NCBI RefSeq assembly: GCF_910592395.1
Contig: NC_088324.1
Span: 4,554,953-4,618,952 of the forward strand
Direction of reading: 5' to 3'
Length of the DNA stretch: 64,000 nt
From: Lineus longissimus
Lineage: Eukaryota > Nemertea > Pilidiophora > Heteronemertea > Lineidae
The notes under the pieces: generated by a model
Seen by the model: only the letters and a program-made list of their open reading frames with translations
Told to the model about the DNA's origin: nothing
Databases searched by the model: none
In this document: one piece after another, positions 42,170 to 50,028 of the stretch
How the letters are laid out: each line of letters begins with the position of its first letter
Position numbering within the stretch: the first letter of the stretch is position 1
Program-made: the position numbers and the translations under genes

Positions 42170-43059
42170 TTGATTTCCTTATTGAATTATTCACGGAAAG
42201 ACAACTATCTGTCACGGCTATAAAAGGGTACAAGTCCGCCATCGCTTCTACCCTCCGTGTTTTAAGCACCTGGGATCTTCGTTGGGAGGACCAAATAACC
42301 CCTCTTTTCAGAGGAATGTTATTAGAGCGTCCTAGACCGGTTCACAACACCCCTAAATGGGACCTTTCTGTTGTCCTTAAGGTGCTCATGAGGCATCCTT
42401 TTGAACCCATGTCTATTTCATCCATGAAATATCTGACACTCAAAACGGTCTTTCTAGTAGCCTTGGCTACCGCCCAACGGAGATCAGAGCTCCATGCACT
42501 TTCTTTTAAGAAGCTGGCTTTTAGAGAGGGAGGGGAGGTTATCCTGGCTTTTATACCAGGATTTCTGGCGAAGAACCAGGGACCGGCCGCCTCTCGGCCC
42601 CCGGTTACTATTCCCTCTCTGTCAGGAACGATCTCTTATGATCTTCCTGACAGAACTTTATGTCCCGTCAGGGCCCTAAAGTTCTACATAAATAGGACAA
42701 AACCTCCCGGTATCCGCCAGGGGAGAGAGCGTTTGTTTTTGTCCTATAAGGAGGGAAATAAACGAGAGATAGCGGCCGCCACTATTTCAAGGTGGATTGT
42801 GGAGACTATTCGTCTTTCCTACAACACCTTGAAGACTTCCTCTGATCTTCGTGCGCTAGCTAACATCTCAGCGCACGAAGTTAGAGCACTAGCCACCTCC
42901 TGGGCTAACTACCGAGGAGTTGCTCTTCAAGAAGTCGTTTCCGCTGCATGTTGGAGTAATCACTCCACATTCTCTCGTTTCTACCTACGAGACGTTTCTT
43001 CCCTCGTAGATGGCATGCACACAATCGGCCCGATTGTGTCTGCGGGGCATGTTGTTTGA
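41953..43059 (+). CDS. DIRS ORF3: tyrosine recombinase
   Basis: About 368 codons if started at ATG 41953 (the frame itself is open from 40147). An N-terminal SAM-like domain (DVYQGKWSTFTSWCRENGVN, LVDFLIELF, SVTAIKGYKSAIASTL) precedes the catalytic domain: LVALATAQRRSELHALSF (Arg box I), NISAHEVRALATSWAN (H-x-x-R), ACWSNHSTFSRFYLRD (His plus the nucleophile Tyr). All hallmark residues are in place. It cuts and rejoins DNA in place of a DDE integrase. It overlaps ORF2 by about 217 bases in the +1 frame, so translation may use an internal start or frameshifting; which is not decidable here. Confidence 0.93.
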   Translation: MLPPEPWIFQVSRLELIQLHLHQRGFSDIAVKRMSAPQRGSTLDVYQGKWSTFTSWCRENGVNPISPSIYRLVDFLIELFTERQLSVTAIKGYKSAIASTLRVLSTWDLRWEDQITPLFRGMLLERPRPVHNTPKWDLSVVLKVLMRHPFEPMSISSMKYLTLKTVFLVALATAQRRSELHALSFKKLAFREGGEVILAFIPGFLAKNQGPAASRPPVTIPSLSGTISYDLPDRTLCPVRALKFYINRTKPPGIRQGRERLFLSYKEGNKREIAAATISRWIVETIRLSYNTLKTSSDLRALANISAHEVRALATSWANYRGVALQEVVSAACWSNHSTFSRFYLRDVSSLVDGMHTIGPIVSAGHVV

Positions 43060-43487
43060 TCCTGGCTAGATCAAAAAAGGGGGGGAAGCCCGATTGAAGA
43101 GTCAAACGCGCATCTTGCGCCATTTTTGATATGCCCTATCTTCAACATCCAGGCAACCCCTAGTAGACTAGAAAGGACGCAATTTCTTATTGTTGTTTAG
43201 CAATAATTCATTCTACACCCTTCAACATGCCTTACTTGCTCTAAGCTCTGTTGCCGGAAAGAAGATGGTTTTATTACGCAATTCTAGCGCTTTCCGGAGA
43301 ATGGGTCTATTACTCTCTATAATATGATTGTAATACCGAGATCAAAATACCGGTCCTCCGGTTCTCCCCATTTCTTTCCCCTGGCGGTCCTCCTTAGCTA
43401 ATATGCCGGTGGTGCCTCCTGGATGGAACAACAGCTCAGCCTTAGGTAAGTCCTCGTTTCCCACCTCCAATAGGTTGCTGGGATTCG

Positions 43488-43595
43488 ATGCAAAAGTGTT
43501 CCATAGGTAAGTTTGAATGACACAAAATGCCCATTTCCTTACAAGAAATGGCCATTTTGTTAGTTCATACTTACCTATGGAACACGGCCCTCCCG
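43488..43595 (+). repeat. DIRS internal complementary region
   Basis: GTTCCATAGGTAAGTTTGAA through GACACAAAAT is the reverse complement of the element's left end (37324 on). GCCCATTTCCTTACAAG through TTAGTTCATACTTACC is the reverse complement of its right end (to 43844). The two halves meet near 43535, so this spells the junction of the circle. In DIRS1 this region templates completion of the termini. Confidence 0.88.
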
Positions 43596-43630
43596 CCGTC
43601 CCCACAAACGGGACATACTCTTTATTAACG

Positions 43631-43844
43631 CTCAAGAGTAAAGACTAAATATGGCGGCATGAGATCGGCGCGATCTCGCGGGATCGGTCAGGGCGCCGCC
43701 TGGCGGCCGAGCTGTTAACTCAGTTCTCCCTTTAGAAAATTAAAGGGATACTCTTGTGTTTGAGCCCAAATGGAGTAACATGCAAAAGTGTTCCATAGGT
43801 AAGTATGAACTAACAAAATGGCCATTTCTTGTAAGGAAATGGGC
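43631..43844 (+). repeat. DIRS right inverted terminal repeat
   Basis: Inverted copy of 37324-37511, with an outer extension (GAACTAACAAAATGGCCATT to GGAAATGGGC) that is specific to this end and complementary to the internal region. Confidence 0.9.
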
Positions 43845-44083
43845 AACTTGCCAGAATGCATGTGGTAATTCTGTTCTGTGGGTGACAAAGTTCTGGAACC
43901 ATATCCGATTACACGTAATTCACCGTGTTGGTGCTTCTCGCCAAAACAACCCCTACTTACCGTCAGCTGATCGAACTTCGTTATTCAGCGTAGTTCGACA
44001 CGCCACCGCCTCATCTACGGCGTGTCTCATAAGAAAGGCCCGAACGGGAAAAATGGCGGACTACTTATCGCCAAAACATTACC
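43845..44083 (-). pseudogene. Gypsy B RNase H, upstream part
   Basis: On the minus strand just above the DIRS right end: GELRVIGYGSRTLSPTEQNY, then HMHSGKL, which runs straight into EFLALKWAV at 37323. These are the conserved early RNase H residues of Ty3/Gypsy pol. Above about 43985 the reading decays (stops; expected TDAS motif not clear). The matching RT is not adjacent: Gypsy A LTR sequence begins at 44084. Confidence 0.8.
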
Positions 44084-44442
44084 TGCAATAAGACAAAGGA
44101 AAGACTAATTGAAACGGAGCGGCACGAAATGTGACACAAGACAAAGTTCTGGAACCATATCCGATTAACTAATTGAAACGGAGCGGCACGAAATGTGACA
44201 CGAGACAAAGTTCTGGAACCATATCCGATTACACGACAAAGTTCTGGAACCATCTCCGATTAACTAATTGAAACGGAGCGGCACGAAATGTGACACGAGA
44301 CAAAGTTCTGGAACCATATCCGATTACACGTAATTCACCGTGTTGGTGCTTCTCGCCAAAACAACCCCTACTTACCGTCAGCTGATCGAACTTCGTTATT
44401 CAGCGTAGTTCGACACGCCACCGCCTCATCTACCATATTTAT
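43884..44442. repeat. Mosaic of duplicated Gypsy RNase H and LTR pieces
   Basis: A 27-bp piece of RNase H (GACAAAGTTCTGGAACCATA...) occurs at about 43884, 44140, 44203, 44235 and 44299. The first and last copies continue identically for roughly 140 bp (to CGCCTCATCTAC). Between them are copies of an LTR piece (CTAATTGAAACGGAGCGGCA...). The Gypsy A 3' LTR is interrupted by this block. Confidence 0.85.
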
Positions 44443-44611
44443 TCCGAATAGTAAACAAACGCGCATGCGCGGGACGGCATCCAACGCCACCAAGCGGATG
44501 ATCTCCAAACCAACCATCCAATTAAATTATTTAACAGGACCTGGTTTTTAAAATAGCACCACTAACTCGCAATAACCACTATCTCACATTCTCCCCCCCC
44601 CCCTCCCGTTT
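44084..44611 (-). other. Gypsy A 3' LTR (interrupted) and polypurine tract
   Basis: On the minus strand AAACGGGAGGGGGGGGGGGA-type purines (44611-44589) precede TGTGAGATAGTGGTTATTGC at 44588, the LTR start. LTR sequence shared with the 5' copy (CGCATGCGC core, CAGGTCCTGTTAAATAATTT) runs to about 44443. The mosaic block interrupts it, and the LTR end module (CTTTGTCTTATTGCA) lies at 44084. Confidence 0.75.
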
Positions 44612-45119
44612 AAATAATGTCTTCCACGACACTACCTTATTGCCAAAGAAAAAGATTAACCAAGAAAGATAAAATCCAAAATGCAACTCCACAGGTGCTA
44701 TACAAGATTAAGTTTTAAACTTTACGGTAGAATTACTCTAAGTAATATACATAACCGAATTACAGGATAGAGAATACCTGCACTCCTCATCCTGGCGATA
44801 GAGACGAACTAAAGAGATGGCCAACCTCTTCAGCAAATATAAACTCCGCTTCCTCTTGTACAACCAGTCATTCGACACCAGAGGCACTTGGTCAACACAT
44901 TCTCCTCATAAGATCACCTCTATCATAGTTCTGACACCTGGCTTCACAACCTGAAATATACTAGATTGACAATTACCCTGAAAAAGAAACAGGTTAATTG
45001 ATTAAACACGACACTAAACTTATGTACAAGCTATCACGCTCCATTAAGCGTATCCTGGGTATTGAACAAATACCGGGTATCCATTCCACGGAACAGACCA
45101 ATTTCCCATCGGATGGACA
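44612..45119. other. Gypsy A 3' untranslated region
   Basis: Lies between the Gypsy A stop codon (45120) and its polypurine tract. No coding sequence was recognised. Confidence 0.6.
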
Positions 45120-46354
45120 TTAACAGGCACCCCTTGCACCTTGCATCACTGGAAACGCCCTCGGATGGAGAGATGGGTTCCCTAACGTCTCATAGGTCAA
45201 CGTCTGAGGCGGTCTTGCCTGTCGCCTCGGCCGCTCCACTGGTTCATCGGTAGATGACTCCCTTGACTGCTCATCACTTGAGTCCTCAGTTCGATCAGAC
45301 TCAGAGTTCTGGATACTAGACTCCTCAGCAGACGGCTCTCTCACATCTTCCATAAGCCCTTCGCAGTCTCCTGGAGGTACCACAGTGATGAGTGACCTGA
45401 CAGACTCTAGTCGACCAACTATCATCCCTCGATACAGGTTGACGTCACGACCTGAAAGATTGCTAATAGGGAGAGTTACAGCATAATTCGCTCCCCGTTG
45501 TATCTTTACTAACACCTGAGGTATCTTAACCCCCCCATCCCAGTGATCATAACCCTCATTAGAGAACACCGCCTGATGGTTGGAGACTCCGCTCCGACGC
45601 GCGTAAAACACCGGACCTTTAACGTTTTACCTTTTGGAATAACAACATTTTTTTTGCCGATTTTCACCAACCCTAACACACTATTTTGTTCCTCTTTCAG
45701 AACCGACAGAACAGATGAAACCTTTGCGGTTTCCACAGCAGGAAATATCGAAGAAATACCAGTGTCGTTCAGCCAGTGAGATATGACGTTGTAGCCCAAG
45801 ATGGGTGGTTTGAAATCAGACTCAGTCACCAAGAATGGTACCCCTGCGGTACATTGACCGTTAGGTGGACAGATGTCCAACTCCACATACCCTCGGAACG
45901 GGATGTCATCACCACTGGCTGACTTAACACGTAGCTTTTCATCAACAAGTTCAGAGATCGGTCTAATGTCTTTATCTGGAAAACGTTCATGCAGCCAATT
46001 TCGTCCCACTAAGCTGACTTGGACACCCGTGTCCCACAACATCTCCTCCTGTCTGCCTTCCACAATGAAGGACACGTGGCACTTTTCACCAATCAGTTTC
46101 ACAACCCGCTTCTTGCTCTTGGGAGTAAGTCCATTCCCCTTACAGTCCTGCACTGGCTGCGCCACCACATGTCGTTCTGCTGTCTGTATTGCCTGACACA
46201 GTGTTTTATGCTCCTCCCAGCCCTGCCTCTGGCATTCACGTCCACAATAAAACACTTGCCCATGGCACCCAGCGCACCTTTTCAATTCTATTTTAGCAAT
46301 GTTACAAGTTCTACAACTAGGTTCATGTGGGAGGGTCTCTTTGGTCTCGATCAC
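45120..46354 (-). pseudogene. Gypsy A MYND finger, retropepsin and C-terminal tail (RT and integrase deleted)
   Basis: The minus frame opening at 46354 has a complete MYND zinc finger: C-x2-C-x9-C-x2-C, then FYCGREC-x7-H-x3-C (about residues 14-53). After a linker comes an aspartic protease: VEGRQEEMLWDTGVQVSLVG (WDTG active site) and PPILGYNVISHW. The segment normally between protease and RT (LPISNLSGRDVNLYRGMIVG) follows after a shift near 45560. Instead of RT the frame enters a Ser/Glu-rich tail ending RPPQTLTYETLGNPSLHP, like the end of Gypsy B pol. RT, RNase H and integrase have therefore been deleted. The MYND finger, normally a protein-binding module, is unusual beside a retroelement protease. 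Confidence 0.85.
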
Positions 46355-47587
46355 TGGCCCCCCTGCCTCAGTGATCCCTGCTCGTTTCCCGACTTCGTGT
46401 TTCTGCTCGGACAGAAGTTCCTGTAGTGCTCGTCAGACCCACACTCCTAACAATGGAAGCACCTATTACTTCCATCACGGATGCACTTTGCACACTTGAC
46501 CTGTCACCGTTGCTGTTGTGGTCCTTTCCTACGCCTGTCTTCTGTTCCTCAGACGAAGTTCGGTCAACGTCTCCTGTTCCAGTTCTCACCGCCTGCCTGA
46601 GCTCGTTCATTTCCACCCGCAAGGTCTTCAATTGCTCCTATACTGCACTGGTTTCAGCAGTCGCTGCATCAGTGGTCACCACTTTCACCTTCACGGTCCG
46701 CTTGGCCTGTGTCTCTGCCTGGCGTCTATTGATGTCATTCACCGCTGAGATCAACGCTTCATCCGAATCGCCTTCGATATGCCGCTGCAGTTCAACTCTG
46801 AGGAGATCATCCGTGAGACCAGTACAGACGGACTGTCGGAACTGCTGTTCCAGCAAACTCGTATCGAACGATTTTGTGGAGTCCTCACCAGACTCGAAGA
46901 TGATCTTCTGTCACATAGCTAACGCGCGGTATAGGAAGTCCTGCAGGGACTCCTTAGGTCCTTGACTGAGGGAGCACACTTCCTGATACAGTTGAGGAGA
47001 GACTTCTCCCGATAGTAGCCTCTGATCACTACTTGTGCTTTTGTTAGCGTTAACTGTTCGATACCCTCAAGGTATTCCCTCAAACGACAGGTTGGCTCGA
47101 TAGCCCTGACCACTCCGTCAAGAATATCCATTTCTGAATATCCCCGTTTCCTTCCCACCTCTACCTGGCAAAGGAAGCTTAGATAGCTAAGACAGTTCGC
47201 CCGCTCTCCGATGTTGTTCGAGAGTTTGAAGTTCTGCGAGTGAAACACTACGGACTTGCTCCTTACAGGTACTGCTGGGTCCTCTTTTGGTGTGATGACT
47301 TCCGCGACTTTCTCCGGCTTGCTAAAGTCAGTAGAGCTACTGGCGCATACCTCGGTCAGCTCCCTTAGGATTTCCTTTATCCTGTCGATACCTTGATCTC
47401 CGGAAGAGCTACACAATGTAGTCTTTGATATCTCAGCCTCGAACCAGGACAACATATCCTCCACGCTGAGGTTGGTAGCCTCCTGCCCAAAGCTCTTGAC
47501 GGCCTTCTCCAGTTGGCCCTTACTGGCCCGGTACAACTGCCGCCTCATTCCCAACAGCACCTCCGCTCTTTCCTCTACTGATGACAT
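46355..47587 (-). pseudogene. Gypsy A Gag, frameshifted
   Basis: ATG at 47587 opens MSSVEERAEVLLGMRRQLYR. The capsid-like region has NCLSYLSFLCQVEVGRKRGY and AIEPTCRLREYLEGIEQLTL; downstream frames give LLEQQFRQSVCTGLTDDLLR. This is the Ty3/Gypsy Gag fold pattern (related to the Gag of PNMA/Arc-type genes). In another frame near 46430-46490, a CCHC knuckle (C-x2-C-GSDE-H-YRNF-C) is readable, so Gag does keep a zinc knuckle ahead of the MYND finger. At least two frameshifts and a stop break the protein. Gag would form the particle. Confidence 0.8.
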
Positions 47588-47633
47588 CTGATCTTATCGT
47601 AGTAATCTTCTTAGCTGTGACTCGGTCGATGTT

Positions 47634-47651
47634 TTCCCGGCTGAGCCCCCA
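47634..47651 (-). other. Gypsy A primer binding site
   Basis: Minus strand TGGGGGCTCAGCCGGGA lies four bases after the LTR end TGTTACA. It begins TGG (complement of tRNA CCA) and resembles the proline-tRNA type site with two differences. Confidence 0.7.
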
Positions 47652-47655
47652 AATT

Positions 47656-50028
47656 TGTAACAAGTGAACGATTGCACAGCTCTCTCTGCAATAAGACAAA
47701 GGAAAGACTAATTGAAACGGAGCGGCACGAAATGTGACACAAGATAATTTATTCCGAATAGTAAACAAACATATAGTACAAAATATAACCAGTATACTAA
47801 ACCAGCAAAGCTGGTAGGCCTAAGCCTGATAATCTCAGAAAGAAAAACTATAAAAACAGCTGACGTGACGTGAAGCAATAAAATGTAAACAAACCGGGGA
47901 ATCCCGTGATTCCCATTACAATGCTGATTCCCATTTCCTAGAAAACCCAAATAAGGAACAAACACCCACTGGGCAGCCAATCAGCGTGCCGCATTACACC
48001 ATACCCCCGTCACGCCCCACGCTCCGCCAATCAGAGCGTCGCCGGATGACAACAATAACAGACGCACATGCCAGCGTTGTGAGTTCAGCGCAAACTGTGC
48101 GCGATACAAAAAGTGAATTCACAACTTACAAAGACGATTAAATACTTTGAAACTTTTCCCAATGAATATTATACATTACTACGATAAGATAAAGTCTAAA
48201 CACCATGACTTTATCTCTCGAAACAATATTTACAGGCGAAATGAAATCTGACAGATCGGCCGTCTGCTCAAACTGACATTTGACAGGCGGGCACTCTGAC
48301 ACCGGACAAAACCGTCCAAAACTTTACAAAAACAAATCAAAACTTATAATTACAATGTTGTACATGTTCCACAGGTTCTTTTACATCGATACAAGATAAT
48401 TTTAGATAGCTTACCTGCAATAAGACAAAGGAAAGACTAATTGTAACGGAGCGGCACGAAATGTAACACAAGATAATTTATTCCGAAGAGTAAACAAACG
48501 CGCATGCGCAGGACGGCATACAACGCCACCAAGCGGATGATCTCCAAACCAACCAACCAATTAAATTATTTAACAGGACCTGGTTTTTAGCTCACCTCTT
48601 AGCAGAGGTGAGCTTATCCCATACCGTGGCGTCCGTCGTCCGTCATCGTCGTCGTCGTCGCCACCAGGGGGCCAAACGTTAAAAGTGAAAATATGCAATA
48701 TCTCCCTTAATAGTAGTCGGGGAAATTTTGAAAAAAATATGGTAGGTACTTCTAGCAAAGGTGCATCATATATCCTCCGGGTTTTTGATTTGACCTCCTT
48801 TTCAAGGTCACAGAGGTCAAAGTTTGCTGATTCACTGAACAGTAGCATGTTTCCTATCTATTTTAGCTAGAAGGTTTTAAACCAGTGTGGATGTGTATCT
48901 GGGGATTCTCTATTCCACCCCTAAAATTTCGGCCGTTCGGACATCAAATATGGCCGCCAGGCAGCCATCTTGAAAAATAAACACAGTACTATTACTCCGA
49001 AACTAATGATCGGATTGCAACCAAATTTGATCTGGATGTATATCTATGTACTCTCTACTAAATCCTTGATTTTTTATCAATTAATGTGATAGCCAATATG
49101 GGTGCCAGGCGGGCATCTTGAAAAATTCTTAGTTTGGCCACCCGGGGGCCAAATTTAATGTCCAAAGTTAAAATGTTTGATTGCTCGTTTAATAGTGGTC
49201 TGATTTTCATAACATTTTTATGGTAGGTACTCCTAGCAAGGATACATTTCATAAATGTGGGTTTTTGATTTGACCTACTTCTCAAGGTCACAGAGGTCAA
49301 AGTTTTCCTATGGCACCGCCATTTTACAATGACGGCACGTTTTGTCACTGCTTTAGCTACAGATCCCTAACTTGGTACGAATGTACCCCTATACTCTTAG
49401 ACTAAACTGCAGTCTTTTTCTGATTCTCAGTTTGGCCAGCAGGGCCCCAAATGTTAATAGTGGACTCTCCCCTAAGGGTGCCTTGAAATGCTGCTAAGTG
49501 GGATGTCATAGTCTAAGCCTAGGCAAATGCAGGATTAATTAACCTCTACAGAGCCCTAGGAATTTCAGATGATGGTTGTTTCTTGTACTAGACACAAGCA
49601 AACAACATAAGTATCCTATTCCTAAGCATTTCCATAATGGGTCATCTGTAAACCAAAGGACTTTTTTTAAAAAGGTATGTTAATGCTGATGACTTGTTGC
49701 ATAGAATTGCTTATTTGTTCTTTTGGTAGGCATGCCTTGCATGTTTTGCTGCTTCAAGCTTTTGTTCTGCTGCTGTTTTAACGATTACTGGTCAGATCAA
49801 AAAATTGTCTACTCTGCTTTGTCATACCTGTAGTCACCTCAATTAAATTCAACTTACGCATTATTTTATCTCTCATGTAATTTCATTGTAAAACATTACT
49901 TCATTTCTTTCTTACATTTAAAACCATGCTAATGCTTCATCCATCTTCCCTTCACAAGAGGTGAGCACAATGGCCCTGGCCATTTCATTAAAATAGCACC
50001 ACTAACTCGAAATAACGACTATCTCACA
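47656..50028 (-). other. Gypsy A 5' LTR with two internal insertions
   Basis: The minus-strand LTR starts TGTGAGATAG at 50028 and ends GTTCACTTGTTACA at 47656. It is split by a GCTCACC element (48590-49988) and by 645 bp (47771-48415) lying between two copies of an 84-bp LTR module (47687-47770 and 48416-48499). Without these it would be about 300 bp. It lies in Gypsy C RT sequence, just after QSFLGMVTY. Confidence 0.75.
48590..49988 (+). mobile_element. GCTCACC-family element, full length 1399 bp, TA target site
   Basis: Starts GCTCACCTC plus a hairpin (reverse complement AGAGGTGAGC follows) and a CGTC-rich run. It contains two 172-bp modules about 478 bp apart (48658-48829, 49136-49307) and part of a third (49431). 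It ends AGGTGAGCACAATGGCCC..CCATTTCAT. TA lies on both sides (48588-48589, 49989-49990). The sister LTR at 44.5 kb carries the empty site TTTTTAAAATAG. No coding sequence was seen. Palindromic ends and TA target suggest a non-autonomous DNA transposon, possibly mariner-like; its autonomous partner is unknown. Confidence 0.9.

Larger units (their letters stand above)
37324..43844 (+). mobile_element. DIRS-like tyrosine-recombinase retrotransposon, 6521 bp, complete
   Basis: It has inverted terminal repeats (37324-37511 and 43631-43844), an internal complementary region near 43488-43595, and three open frames for Gag-like, RT/RNase H/methylase-like and tyrosine recombinase proteins. It interrupts the Gypsy B RNase H codons; joining 37323 to 43845 keeps that frame with no duplicated base. 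Lack of a target duplication is the rule for DIRS, which integrates through its recombinase and a circular intermediate. It looks structurally intact and recent. Confidence 0.93.

Noticed and set aside
44460-44475. CGCGCATGCGC palindrome as an origin or operator
   Set aside because: It is part of the Gypsy A LTR (present in both LTRs) and may be a promoter element (NRF1-like word), but nothing supports an origin.
46195-46354. MYND finger as a host gene exon (SMYD- or PDCD2-like)
   Set aside because: It is in frame with a retropepsin and lies between Gag and the LTR of a Gypsy element. No splice sites separate it.
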